Below, piece by piece: positions 13,301 to 24,284 of a stretch of 64,000 nt of DNA. The stretch is from Acanthopleura granulata (Eukaryota > Mollusca > Polyplacophora > Chitonida > Chitonidae), in NCBI GenBank assembly GCA_016165875.1, contig JABBOT010000011.1, positions 14,072,408-14,136,407 on the forward strand. Direction: 5' to 3'. Each line of letters opens with the position of its first letter. The stretch's first letter is position 1. A model generated the notes under the pieces. It worked only from the letters and a program-made list of their open reading frames with translations, did no database searches and was not told the origin of the DNA. The position numbers and the translations under genes are program-made.

Positions 13301-16300
13301 ATTGGATTGGTGTTTTACGCCGTACTCTAGAATATTTCACTTGTACGATGGCAGCCAGCATTATGGTGGGAGGAAACCGGGCAGAGCCCGTAGGAAACCC
13401 ACGACCATCCAGAGGTTGCTGGCGGACCTTCCCACGTACGGCCGGAGAGGAAGCCAGCATGAGCTAGACTTGAACTCACAGCGACCGCATTGGTTTAGAG
13501 ACTTCTGGGTCATTACGCTGCGGTAGCGCGCTAACCAACAGAGCCACGGAGGCCCCGAGGCTTAGATACTGTGACAACTGTGAGTATGTGAAGAAACAGA
13601 CACAAACCGTGACAACACACAGAAATACAAGAAAACAACAATGACGGAATTCATCTGGCCATATTACCATACATGGTGGCATTTATTGAACTTAATCTTC
13701 CGTCTTTGGACGGGTCAGGAGCGGGGAACATAATCACGTGAAATGGGTAACAGTATGCCGCCATCTTAGGTCTGAATAATAGGAAATGACAAGTTATTCG
13801 ACATTCTTGCATACATTAGGTTTTGACTGCCAAGCTGTTACACTCTGGCTTTTCACATTTCGTACAATGGAAGTCAACTCCTCTCAAATTGTCACGTACC
13901 TTTTGTGTTGATCGTCGAATTTATATCTTGCACTGGCCTGTAGGGTGGTTGAGTGTGTACTATTATTAAACAGGAGAGGATAATTGCACCAAGTGAAAAT
14001 TCAAAATGCGATTTTAGGAGTTTATCTTGGGGTCCCACAAGAAAATAGAATTACCACTTGGTACTTGTTATGTTTACACATTTGTGTCAAAATGGCATTC
14101 TCCCGTACCAAAAACTAAGCATTGTGATTTGCTTTTAGAATTCGATCTTGGACTTTGATATAAGTGGGTTTGTGGAATTATCCCTTTACATGGTATAATC
14201 TGTATAACCCCAAGATTCTAACTGCGTAGTATTATTTGGTCGACCTAATTGCGGGATTTAACAAAACCGTATAACCTTGAAACAGTAATTTCATATTTTT
14301 CGAATGTTACAAATCATATAAAATGAAAATGTAGTTGTAGAAAAAATGGATGAAACAAATTCCATTCTGTCAATGCGCCTTGAAGTTGGCCGCTACTCTG
14401 TGTCATCCTCTAGAACATGGTGTATAATCAGTGTTAAATGAATAAGTGTATGACTAAGTAAATCTTGAACCAACCTAACTGACTGAATAGATAACTGAGT
14501 TACTAAATAAATACTTAATTTCCTAAATAACATACTAAGTAAACAAATAAATGAAATAATAAATAAATAAATTTAATAATAACCGTGTTTATCTCACATG
14601 TAAGCCTTTATCTGTGTGAGCATTGGCCAACTGTCAACATAGCTGTTATACATTTACACTTTCTGTGGGATAGTCCTTTATACTTGTTACTCTGTAAGAA
14701 CTTGTTTGGTAGTTGTCCTTTTCGGTAAAGGCGATACTGGCTTCTTTGAGAAAAAATGTTATCCTCGTCACTTTAAACGTCCCACACTGACAAAATCCAA
14801 TACCTGTCAATTTACAGTCCCGTGTCATACACCGTGTTGGAAATATTAACCGAGAATGTCTCTTTCTCTGCGAGCATTCTCGCTGGCCATCCAGTGCATT
14901 TGAATTACACGGTTTTAAATATTGAGAAGGTGGGATGGTGCCGGAGTCTGCAAAAGTGCAGTCTGGAGTTTTAATGCACAGGAAATAAAATTTGCATGGG
15001 TGGCATATTTGTCTGTGTTCACTCGATCATCACCTGATCAGTGAGGTCATACGTTCGAACTTGTGACGGTCCAACTTGTGGCGGTTCAGATGTGGTTTTT
15101 TAAGTTAGGAGGCCCTGCAGTTTCCAGGCGAAGTCAGGAGGTACTGCTGTTTTCTGGCGAAGTCAAGAGGTACTGCAATTTCCTGGGTTTGTTTTCCGGA
15201 CACCTCATTCGGTTTCCTCCACCTAAAGTCACGATTGTCTTTATTAAGGCGTTAAGCAAAAGTAACTAAGTAAATAAATAAAAAAAATGGATACCATACT
15301 GTTATGATTTATTTTCAGAGTATTTTGAGGAAAATCAATAAAAACCAAGATGCGAAGATTACAAAAATGGAATATTTGGACGCCATAAGACAACCGGGGG
15401 TAAACAACTCACAGTACGTATAAAAACTTATCTGCCACCAATATATGGTTTGCATAACTACACATCACACATGTCGTCTCTAGCGGTTTTCTCCAAGTCA
15501 TACAGCTAATCACCATATATGTAAACATGTTTTGAACATGGTATTAAATAACAATGATATAAGTAAATATATAAACACTTATAGTTTGTTGTGTAAACAG
15601 TGGCTTGTTATTCTCGTGTCAAAAACTGTTAACGGACCTGGTCACGAGATTCTGACTCAAGTCAGACGCAATTTTAACTTATGGTGTTATTCCTAAACTT
15701 AGATTTGGACATAAATGTTAGTTTGTATTTTTGTCATAGATTTTCCAAAACAAAATCTGAGCATGACAATACTAAGTCAGGAGATCCGGATCAGTACCAA
15801 TCTTATCGGGTCCGGTGATCCCAAAGACTTTAAAAATGGTACTTGTTGCTGCCTCGCGTGATGCTCAGTGCTGACAGGGTAGAGCAAGGAAACAAGATTG
15901 ATCGGCATGGTGTCAGTATAATGTGGCTGGATGGGGTGTCATATCTGGTGTCTTCGACATGGTGTTCCCTGGAGGCCGCAGTTTGGCGCTATGGACTCAT
16001 GGACCCCTGCCACAAGGAGATACAGTATATGTTCATACTAAAGACCCTTCGTCGCCATATAACTGAAAAAAAATGTTCAGCACGACGTAAAACCCTAAGC
16101 ATACATACATAGTATTGCAATAAAATTTCTCAAGGTAAGTCACAGTTTGAGTGCAGTAAACTGTTTGAACTTGACACTAAGTCAGACTTCAATCCAAGAT
16201 ACTTCTGTGAGTCTGAGGCCTAATCTCTCCTGTTTATTTTTGTTAACAAAATACAGAATCCGGAGGCTAAGAGAAGTATTCGACCAATTCGATCACGACA

Positions 16301-16455
16301 AGACCGGATATGCTTCCAACAGTGACGTCATCAACAAACTCCCAGATCTCGGGCTGACAGAAGCGGAAGTGAAAAAACAAATATTGGAACTGGACGAGAA
16401 CCGAGACGGCAAAATTGTATTCGAAGACTTCTTGAGAGTTCAGCTAAGAATCTGA
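10188..16455 (+). CDS. Four-EF-hand calmodulin-like protein gene, copy 1 (3 exons)
   Basis: Exons are 10188-10352, 15319-15413 and 16257-16455. Both introns are GT-AG and the phases (0, then 2) join cleanly into 152 codons plus TGA. The ATG is preceded by an in-frame TAA at 10140, which fixes the start. The protein has calmodulin/troponin C-like length and four helix-loop-helix units. Loop 1 (K27-E37) is one residue short and begins with Lys. Loop 2 (N62-E73) has Asn at position 1 and Ala at position 6. Loops 3 (D99-D110) and 4 (D133-D144) are canonical except for Asp instead of Glu at position 12. No signal peptide or membrane segment is visible, so it is probably cytosolic. It is likely a calcium-binding sensor or buffer with metal binding mainly in the C-terminal lobe; its partner is unknown. 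I cannot assign it to calmodulin, centrin or troponin C by name. An AATAAA lies 28 bases after the stop. Confidence 0.88.
12042..12245 (-). mobile_element. SINE family 1, 5'-truncated, with target-site duplication
   Basis: The (AAAT)n tail and the GCGTAA/ATAAGTGAAA body of the SINE are present in reverse; the tRNA-like head is missing. TGATTAAG flanks it at 12042-12049 and 12238-12245, an 8-bp target-site duplication. A G12 homopolymer interrupts the body. The second allele is at 31329-31533. Confidence 0.85.
12622..12845 (+). mobile_element. SINE family 1, diverged copy
   Basis: Head GGGGCTTCTGTGGCCGAGTG and B box GAGTTCAAGTCC are recognisable, followed by a poorly conserved body. It runs straight into a dispersed repeat (12846 onward) and lacks its own A-rich tail. 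Copy 2 equivalent: 31910-32133. Confidence 0.75.
12846..13120 (+). repeat. Dispersed repeat C
   Basis: One of the best copies, fused to the SINE on its left: AGAGTAAAACCAGAGCAGTG, ACCGGTGAAATCCGGCCTC, GTTCATGTAAGTGTTTAAG, CACTGGTCTGGAATTACTC. Lies in EF-hand intron 1. Copy 2: 32134-32410. Confidence 0.8.
13292..13560 (-). mobile_element. SINE family 1, full length
   Basis: On the minus strand it opens GGGGCCTCCGTGGCTCTG, reads through a tRNA-like A box (TGGCTCTGTTGGTTAGCG) and B box (GAGTTCAAGTC), then a conserved body and a TAAATA-rich tail. It lies in intron 1 of the EF-hand gene. The family is a tRNA-derived SINE widespread in molluscs; I believe it belongs with the MetaSINE/RUDI group but cannot verify this. 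Confidence 0.88.
13561..14999. other. EF-hand intron 1, middle part
   Basis: No exon or repeat family recognised except an AAAT-rich stretch at 14495-14575. Copy 2 lacks 28 bases (about 14813-14840). Confidence 0.6.
15000..15292 (+). mobile_element. Possible third SINE-like repeat, EF-hand intron 1
   Basis: Has a B-box-like GTTCGAAC (15053-15060), the phrase CGGTTTCCTCCACC, AAGGCGTTAAGC near the end and an (AAAT)n tail. Within it a 29-bp unit around CGAAGTCAGGAGGTACTG is doubled. Ends 27 bases before exon 2. Only one locus, so family status is inferred. Copy 2: 34261-34553. Confidence 0.4.
15319..15413 (+). CDS. EF-hand gene exon 2, copy 1
   Basis: Codes residues 56-86 plus two bases of codon 87, covering EF-hand 2. 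The acceptor is TTTTCAG and the donor GTACGT. It is too short to stand out as an open reading frame; it was found by joining phases between exons 1 and 3. Residue 79 is Arg here and Lys in copy 2. Confidence 0.87.
15787..16112 (+). mobile_element. SINE family 2, EF-hand intron 2
   Basis: Shares AAAATGGTACTTGTTGCTGC, GGTGTCAGTATAATGTG and GTCATATCTGGTGTCTTCG with the elements at 21462 and 54316. The tRNA-like head is mostly missing here. Ends in AACTGAAAAAAAA and ACGACGTAAAACC. I recall this motif set as a common mollusc repeat. Copy 2: 35040-35351. Confidence 0.75.
16257..16455 (+). CDS. EF-hand gene exon 3, copy 1
   Basis: Completes codon 87 as Gln and codes EF-hands 3 and 4 to the TGA stop. 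The acceptor is AATACAG. The open frame runs upstream of the acceptor without a stop, so a naive ATG (near 16147) would add about 36 intronic residues. Identical protein sequence in copy 2. Confidence 0.88.
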
Positions 16456-16482
16456 CCAGACAACAAAAAAGCTTGAAGCGAA

Positions 16483-16488
16483 AATAAA
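16483..16488 (+). promoter_or_regulatory. Candidate polyadenylation signal AATAAA of the EF-hand gene
   Basis: AATAAA 28 bases beyond the stop codon. Very close to the stop, so a longer 3' UTR using a later AATAAA (for example near 17698) is also possible. Confidence 0.4.
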
Positions 16489-18070
16489 TTGACTGAGTAT
16501 GAAATATATTGCTCAGTGAAGTTGGAACCAAACACCTCAGCTAGAATCAGTTTGGGTGAATGACGCTGAAGATTGCGAGTCAAAGAACTTGCTTTCTGCG
16601 TGGAGTTTTTCTCCTATAAGATACGTGGTATTATTGACGAATAACAATATACATTTGTCTTGAAACCACATCGGAAATTAAACTCGTACCAGTATAAATG
16701 TATTGTCTTTCTGAACGTGAATCAGGACTTGTCTCGCGACACTTACGTTTGACCATGTTCTCGTGTTACAGATTATAAACTTGGCTGTCTGTGATGACAC
16801 CACCACCAGTCTGAATTTCTGTGACACTATGCAGAGATATTTTTGCACTGTTGTTGTATTTTGAGCCTTTTTCACGACTTTGCTAGGGGAGAAATGCGAG
16901 AGGCGGTGATCTGTATGGAGAGATTTCATTATTTCTGTGACACGTTAGCATAAATGAGTGCAAGAACGACCATGGTTGAAAACATATGCCTTTGACAATG
17001 TAAATACAGTTCAATGCTTTTGCAAACGGGCTGGGCACCCATAAGAAAATGATTTACAGGACATTTGGATAATAGAGCTCGGTATTTGGTACTCTTCTAT
17101 GTGTACATGTATATGAGTTGAGATGGTCTTGGGACTACAATGACAATCTGGAGTAAAGCCTTAATGAGCAATTCCTTTTAATGTGCTCGTTTAGTTCATT
17201 GCCTACATATGTTTGTATGTTTTTCGATTTCGTGTATATTGGTATTATGGATATTTTATTCTGTGTGGGGATTTTAATATTGGGTTATTAATCTTTGAAA
17301 GTGTTCTCTAAAACCTTTTTTTTATGAGATCAGCAGTCGTTTAGCTTTCGGAATGTATACACATAAGGTCAAATTTGTTAACTATTATGGGCTACAGAAG
17401 GCAAAATGTTAAATTCTGCTCACGAGGGGTTCTAGTATTCTTAAGCAAATTGTATACACTGCATCATGCGCCGTCTTCAATGCATGAAACCTAAATATGC
17501 ATCTTCAGCTGTTTAGCGTTCATCAAATCCAGACGAGAGGAAAACAAATTACTGGATAAAATCATATCTCCTTAAGTACTCTGTCATGAGATCACGTCAA
17601 GTGCTTTGTTTATTTATTTCAATCAAATTTTCTTCAGGTTTTATTATGTTTTTAATATTTATATACAACTGGTATGGGTTCTTTTATATTTTGATCAAAT
17701 AAATTACTCTTACGGTTATTTGTCATGCTTGAGTTTCTTGAATACAGAACGTATCAAAACATAAAGCTGAGGAAGGCACACTGCTCATTTTTTGTCTTTG
17801 CGGTTCCGATGGAAATTTTTTCTCAAACATGTACTGGCTAATAAAGAATTGGTGGTTTACTCGGGTTACGGTAGGTTCCCCCGCTTATTAATCAGCCTGC
17901 CCTGACAATGTTCATGACACTGTTCACTGTTCACACTGCCTGCCCTGTTCATGAGTATTTCACTTACACGATGGGGACGGACATTAACCACTTCGGCCAC
18001 GGAGAACCCCTGAGTCCCACCCCTCCTCTCCTTGAATATTTAACATATACGACCGTGGCCAGCACTTGGA
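16489..18070. other. Downstream of the EF-hand gene
   Basis: AT-rich; may include a long 3' UTR. A 45-bp stretch near 17038-17083 is missing from copy 2. Weak SINE scraps appear after 17940. Confidence 0.5.
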
Positions 18071-18353
18071 TATTTATTTATTTTCTTATTTATTAAATTG
18101 GGGTTTTACGCCGTACTCAAGAACATTTCACTTGTACGATGACGGCCAGCATTGTGGTGGGTGAAAACTGGGGAGAGCCCTGGGAATACGACCACCATCC
18201 GCAGGTTGCTGGCAGACCTTCTCACGTAAGGCCGGAGAGGAAGCCAGCATGAGCTGGACTTGAACTCATAGCGACCGCATTAGTTTAGAGACTTCTGGGT
18301 GATTACGCTGCGGTGACGAGCTATCCAACAGAGGCACGGAGGCCCCCCCCCCC
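18071..18353 (-). mobile_element. SINE family 1, near full length
   Basis: Reverse-oriented tail, body and tRNA-like head, the head ending in a C-rich homopolymer (18343-18353). The A box is damaged (AGCTATCCAACAGAGGCACG in the plus sense). Degenerate SINE scraps also occur just left of it at about 17940-18065. Copy 2: 37261-37543. Confidence 0.83.
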
Positions 18354-19062
18354 GATGTTATATACTGTAGCGGAAAAACTTTTCAGTCATTTTCAAGTAA
18401 ATAAATAAACTGATTGATTGATCGACTGATTGATTGATTTACGTGAAGATTATATCACTTCTTTGAAGTCGGGCAGGTTTATCAAATTAGGCCGCTTTAA
18501 AGTCCCTGGGAAGCTGTCACAGTAGCATGCGTCACAAGCCTGAACAGCATACTTCTGAAGACGATCACCCATCGGGCGTTCAAAGGTACGCGCTGGCATG
18601 TGCAAAAACTCAATGGTCCTTGTTTCTTCCTTGTTTCAGGCATTGTGTACTTCCAAAGATCTAAGTTGTAGTGACAGTTTGATAGTTGTTGTCAGGCTGT
18701 CTATTTAGAGTCTGTGTTTCATACCTGGTACACCTGCTGTCAACAAAGGGAAGTATATAGACCTGCATTTCACAATGCGTGAAAGACGATGTTTTATTCG
18801 CATGTGTCGGGAAAGAGTTTATGAGGTCATTGGCTCGAATCCAGCCTTGGTTGCGAAATTCTGAGCTCAGTATTATACTCTTGGCGTTATAATGGACGAA
18901 ATGCTGATGGCGATCAGACGTTTTTAACAAACGTTCTCAAGTATATATTCCTGGTGTCTATGCTTAAGCAAAGAAGTAATTGCCGACAGTGCTAGGGCCC
19001 TTTTAACATAACGCACATAGTGACTGTACGTCATATATAAATACCACTTGTACAGGTAATGA
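18354..19062. other. Intergenic
   Basis: A short TGAT-rich run (18408-18440) and otherwise nothing recognised. The minus-strand frame here is 89 codons (18661-18930) in copy 1 and 141 codons (37687-38112) in copy 2 because of a small indel, which argues against coding function. Confidence 0.6.
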
Positions 19063-19812
19063 CATAATGCCGACAGGGCTGAAGCAATTTAGCAAAACAC
19101 ACTCAGCATGTTATATAGAGCCAATGCAGAGCGACAGTGCTAGTACTGTTAAGCGTGACAGTGTCACTCTATACTCAACCAGAAAAGAGAAACACCAAAA
19201 GAGAATAAAAAAACTATTCAGCTAACGCCGGGGGAAAATAGCTGGCTCCTCATAATGCCGACAGGGCTGAAGCAATTTAGCAAAACACACTCAGCATGTT
19301 ACATAGAGCCAATGCAGAGCGACAGTGCTAGTACTGTTAAGCGTGACAGTGTCACTCTATACTCAGCCAGAAAAGAGAAACACCAAAAGAGAATAAAAAA
19401 CTATTCAGCTAACGCCGGGGGAAAATAGCTGGCTCCTCATAATGTCGACAGGGCTGAAGCAATTTAGCAAAACACACTCAGCATGTTACATAGAGCCAAT
19501 GCAGAGCGACAGTGCTAGTACTGTTAAGCGTGACAGTGTCACTCTATACTCAGCCAGAAAAGAGAAACACCAAAAGAGAATAAAAAAACTATTCAGCTAA
19601 CGCCGGGGGAAAATAGCTGGCTCCTCATAATGCCGACAGGGCTGAAGCAATTTAGCAAAACACACTCAGCATGTTATATAGAGCCAATGCAGAGCGACAG
19701 TGCTAGTACTGTTAAGCGTGACAGTGTCACTCTATACTCAGCCAGAAAAGAGAAACACCAAAAGAGAATAAAAAACTATTCAGCTAACGCCGGGGGAAAA
19801 TAGCTGGCTCCT
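19063..19812. repeat. Tandem array, four units of 187-188 bp
   Basis: Units start at 19063, 19251, 19438 and 19626 with CATAATGCCGACAGGG (one unit has a T for C) and end in GCTGGCTCCT. They differ by only a few bases. Each contains the near-palindrome GTGACAGTGTCAC. No open frame spans a unit. Copy 2 carries a single unit. Confidence 0.95.
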
Positions 19813-20813
19813 TCTTAACAGACCAGTCGAAATGTATTTAGCAGCACTTTCCCCCCAAAATGTTCTTTCAAGTCTCGTTTGCCGCCAGAAGTCGTTCCTG
19901 AATATTTAATTAATTACACACTTACACCTCACACTTTATTCAATTCCAGTCTGGCTTCCTGCTATATACATGACATGTCAGTTTGCTTGATATAACAATA
20001 AGGTCATATCGGTTACTAGAATTTATATAACAAAGACGTAATCCAGAGTGATGCGTTATAAGTTCAGGATCACTAAACCACTAAGCCCCTAAATTCAGCG
20101 TTGTTGCCATTGGCTGACTAACACGTGGATAATTCAGCTATCTCGGGGTAAATTAAATTCCACCGACTTTTTGAAACAATGAGCAAGGTGTATCCCATAG
20201 AGAGGAATTCCTGATTGGATCATACACTTTCTCCCTGGAAAAAACGCTGTTTGTTAACGAATTTTCTGTTTTGTCGTAGACAAAGGAAAATAAAGAAACT
20301 AAATCCACTGATTCAGGGCAAATTGATTAGAAGCCAGTGGGGAATTATTATTTCAAATATGAGCATGCTGAATGGTTGGAAAATTCGGGAAACATTAATT
20401 CAAGCAGCGTTATAGCAGAATGTTTTTTTTTTTTATTTTCTTTATTTTCGATGGCGAAAAATAAGAATTAAAAAATCTATGTCCCTTTCGCGATTCCAGT
20501 ATCCGGAGCCGTAAAAGTGACATGGTGCAAAAGAAAAATATTGGCAATAAAAAAGTTCACCGTGTGTGTTTGTGTGTCGTGCACACGGCATTTTCAACAA
20601 GTCGCGCTCTTGAGATAACTGACCAATGAAAACGCTACAAGTCTACGTTGCCGTCCCAGGCATTTTAGTCCGTGTTCAGCCGTCGACAAGCGTGCACGTG
20701 TATTAGTGTGATAGAGCAACATCAGCTAATTTATGATAAGAGAGTATCAGTTTATATCCGCCATTATAATACAACATCTGATTTTTTTTATTGGTCAATT
20801 ATTTCGACAGCAT
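19813..20813. other. Intergenic, nothing recognised
   Basis: AT-rich sequence with a T-rich run at about 20423-20450. The 66-codon frame at 20215-20415 is broken in copy 2. Confidence 0.55.
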
Positions 20814-20956
20814 GACTTAGTGAAGATGTCGTGCGCACGGCTTAGTAAAGATTTCGTGCGCACGACGTAATAAAGATGTCCAGAACAAGAGAAACATTTT
20901 TATGTTACTCGAGCGACTTAGCAAAGATGTCGTGCACACGACTTAACAAAGATCTG
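20814..20956. repeat. Short tandem repeat, 25-bp degenerate units
   Basis: Four to five imperfect copies of a unit like CGACTTAGTAAAGATGTCGT plus GCGCA, interrupted by about 30 unrelated bases. Almost the entire stretch is missing from the corresponding place in copy 2 (near 39438). Confidence 0.8.
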
Positions 20957-21461
20957 AAAAAAACATGCATAGAATTTATTTTCTGTTTATACTTTTTTCG
21001 TCGTGTTACTTTTACAACTCCATACGTAAGTGCTAGAGTTTGGAGTTTTCATGTCTTTATCTGGTGGCGGTCACAAAAACACCGTGATAAGTCAAATAGT
21101 AGTACGTAAAGAATTCATTAAAATTTCCGCTTTTTCTGGCTTTCGCGTAGAAAAGGGAAGATACTCTTCCGCAGATTTGTGCTTCTCGAGATTCTTCATG
21201 AAGCGTATTGAGTTACGTCCCCTCAACCACTTCAACGCGATGCAGTACCCATGCATACATTTGTGTATTTGAATGCAATTGGCCACGTGTACTGCGTATA
21301 TTTATTTGGTTGAGGTCTGATACAATACTTTTAAATATTTCACTTGTAACACAGTGCCAAGTTTGGGAATGGAGCAATGCAATAACAGTCGAAACCCAAA
21401 CTGCGAGAGGTAGATGCTGGAGTATAAGATATTGTTGGAATAGGGTTGATGGAGTGTAATG

Positions 21462-21770
21462 TTGGTATGTGTGCTTGGGTTTTACGTCGTATTTTTCAGC
21501 AAATTTTCAGTTACATGGCGGCGAGAAGTACTGAGAATGCCGCCAAATTGTTGCCGCCACTGCAACATGCTGCCGAAGACACCAGACATGACACCCCAGC
21601 CAGTCACATTATACTGACACCGGGCCGACTAGTCATGTTTCCTTGCTCTAGCCTGTTAATACTGAGCGCCAAGCGGGACAACAACAAGTACCAGTTTTAA
21701 AGTCTCTGGTTTGACCCGACCCGGGATTAATCCATGATCTCGGAGTGCAATGACAGTGACCCGTTAGACA
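21462..21770 (-). mobile_element. SINE family 2
   Basis: Reverse-oriented member: GGGTTTTACGTCG at the left, CAGTCACATTATACTGACAC in the middle and a B-box-like GACCCGACCCGGGATTAATC at the right. A chance 84-codon frame (21446-21700) lies inside it. Copy 2: 39960-40260. Confidence 0.75.
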
Positions 21771-22274
21771 AATGAACCAGTCAGATGCCTTATGCAATGC
21801 CAGTATCTATGGACGATCTGACAAATAATTCTCGAGTGAAACTTAAAACTTAATACGCAGTGTGAATGCATGTGGCCTCAGGGCGTCAAATTTATGTATA
21901 CATATGCCTTTACGTAGCACTTGTTCAGTGTCTTCAATTTCATCTCTTATAATCGGAAAAATGCGCTTAAAGAAGATTTTAAATTCTGACATAAACCATT
22001 ATGGCGTTGTGGAGTCGCGCATAATTATGTTTGTATGTTCATGCAGCCAGCTTGGTATGTAGAGTTACAAGAAAAAATTGAACACTTGTTCAATGACCTA
22101 ATATGATAAAAATGAGAAATGAGAAGTTGTGTTTTAGATCAGTGATATTTGTTGTACACTTGAGAATTTGCTACACTAAACGATCTTTTCTTGGCCGCGG
22201 GATTTATCACTGCATAATTATTGCGGTATTAAAAGTGACGTCGGTGTGGACAACGGTCTTTGTGATATGCTGAA

Positions 22275-22525
22275 ATCGCCCTAATTATCAATCATCTCCA
22301 CGAAACCGCCACATCATTTTTCTTCCCATTTTCTCCAGCCGTTAACCTGACTGCCATATACTCTAAGCGGAAGGTCGCTAAAGTATACGACTTAAGAACA
22401 TCCAGAAAACAAATCAGAATCTATACTGTCCATGTTATTTATTTTTCTGCGTAAAACGGCTATGAATTGTAAATACGTTGTTATAAAACTTCGGGTAAAA
22501 TTGTGGGCAAAGAGACTGGCAACAA
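22275..22525. other. 251-bp segment present only in copy 1
   Basis: Copy 2 joins ATATGCTGAA directly to GCTATGAGG at 40760-40761. The extra segment ends in AA on both sides (microhomology), which suggests a deletion in copy 2. No repeat family recognised in it. Confidence 0.85.
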
Positions 22526-22916
22526 GCTATGAGGTGTTTTCACTGTAAAATAAAGGTCATAATTGCCTTGTAATGAACCATGACAAGGCACCTCCCATGC
22601 TCCACGATATGGCTGAGATACTGTCGACATGGCGTTCAGCCGTAAACTCGCTAACCAATCCCGTCCCTCTTCTGACTTGGTGAGCTGGTCGGTTTGAAAG
22701 AGTCCGATCACACCACCGAAAACACAATCTGCCGGAGTCAGCTCCTTACCCAGGTATACCTGACTAGGCTATGCACCGAACTGTGCCATTTGGTCAGGCT
22801 CTTCTCGCACAAGAAACACAAGCACCGTCATCGTTCTTGCAGTGTTCAAATGGTTTCACTCTTTCAGTGCAGACATTTATTTTCTTGAATGAAACTTCCA
22901 CTACATATATGACAAT

Positions 22917-23007
22917 GTCCTCCCACCATAATGCTGGTCGCCGTCGTATAAGTGAAATATTCATGAGTACGACATGAAGCATAAATGAAGAAAATAAATA
23001 AATCAAA
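22917..23007 (+). mobile_element. SINE family 1, 3' fragment
   Basis: Only the last part of the body (CCACCATAATGCTGG ... GTATAAGTGAAATATTC) and an A-rich tail. Copy 2: 41152-41242. Confidence 0.78.
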
Positions 23008-23087
23008 TATGACAAATCTTCAATGACACACTTATTTGCTATCACCTTTTAATGGAGACCTTAACTCAATAAATTATACATGCACAT

Positions 23088-23279
23088 AATTATGCGGTTT
23101 CCTCTCCGGTCGTCCGTGGGAAGGTTGCCAGCAACCTGCGGATGGTAGTGGGTATCCCCCGGGCTCTGCCTGATTTCCTACCACCATAATGCTGGCCGCC
23201 GTCGTATAAGTGAAATGTCCTTGAGTGCGACGTAAGACACCAATGCAAAAATAAATAAATAAATAAACAAATTATGCGG
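23088..23279 (+). mobile_element. SINE family 1, 5'-truncated, with 10-bp target-site duplication
   Basis: AATTATGCGG flanks the element at 23088-23097 and 23270-23279. The insert starts inside the body (TTTCCTCTCCGG) and ends in (AAAT)n. The perfect duplication indicates a fairly young, LINE-mediated insertion. Copy 2: 41323-41514. Confidence 0.88.
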
Positions 23280-23559
23280 AACAGCGTTAACAAAAACCGA
23301 TTCTACCTGCAATACTTAAGTACTTTTACAGTTTTTAAAATGAGTATTTGATTGACTTGCTGTTTTAGTTGAGGGAAAATTACTAGATAAATAGGGTGGA
23401 AATGAGTAACGTACACTTTTTCGAATCGTCTCCCCTGGGTCATCACAGCCGTAATATCATCGTATGAAATATATGTAAACTCCACATACATCACGTGTTT
23501 CTCATATAACGAGTGCTTAACCACTAAATAAAGCGACTGTGGAGGTAAAACCTTTGTCG

Positions 23560-24180
23560 AAATACTACACTTATTGTTGTAAAAGCACCGACAAATGAAA
23601 AACAGCAGTGGGCACGGTACGCCGACAATGGTTTTAATATCCAACTCCCTGACCAGGTGCAGCTTTCCAGGGTGGACAGGTTGACAATAACGTGCGTTAT
23701 GCCGACCTGGCGATGTATGTTTCACTCCTCGGAAATATACTGAAAGTCACATTTAGGGTAAACTGGAATGAAATGTACGTCATCGCACAAAGACACAACG
23801 AGTGATGCAAGCTCCAAAAGAACAAAATAACACGTGGTCACAAAGTGCTGCTAACTGGAAAATGGAGGACAAAATGACGTATGTCAAATGTCATGAAGGC
23901 CGATATCTCCAAATCCCACAAAATCCTTCTTAGTGGAGAGAGTAAATACGACTGCTCTCAAGTGGAGTAAAAGACTGAGAGCTTAACAACCTCATCGCTC
24001 ATATTTATAGACTAAGTTCTGGATAGTTTGATCGTGAACATGTTTACAATATGCGTACATCTTTCCAGAATGTACGCTTTATGTACAATGACACCAAACT
24101 GTTACCCACAGAAGCCTCGAGAACAGGTGATCTGAATTCCAGTACTGGCAGAGACCTACACAGAGGGATAATGTAGGTCA
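23560..24180 (-). repeat. Dispersed repeat D, partial copy
   Basis: Matches 5730-6310 (GATGTATGTTTCACTCCTCG, GATATCTCCAAATCCCACAA, CATCTTTCCAGAATGTACG). A 140-codon minus-strand frame (23303-23725) overlaps it and has no recognisable domain. Copy 2: 41795-42415. Confidence 0.8.
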
Positions 24181-24284
24181 GACACTGACCCGGTTAGCGC
24201 AAAAACAAATGAAAAAAAATGTAATGAAATATTTAACAGACAGGGTTGGTAACGGTTGATTAAATATCCCCGATATTGTACGTA

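Noticed and set aside
13476..13560. tRNA-like A and B boxes suggesting a tRNA gene (also at 61544, 53753 and 54316)
   Set aside because: The boxes are followed by the SINE body and tail and cannot fold as a complete tRNA with a 3' acceptor stem.
16147..16256. N-terminal extension of EF-hand exon 3 from an upstream ATG
   Set aside because: It precedes a good splice acceptor whose phase matches exon 2 exactly; the extension is intron read-through.
23303..23725. 140-codon minus-strand frame (also 41538-41960)
   Set aside because: It overlaps dispersed repeat D, shows no domain, and is not kept open in the other D copies.
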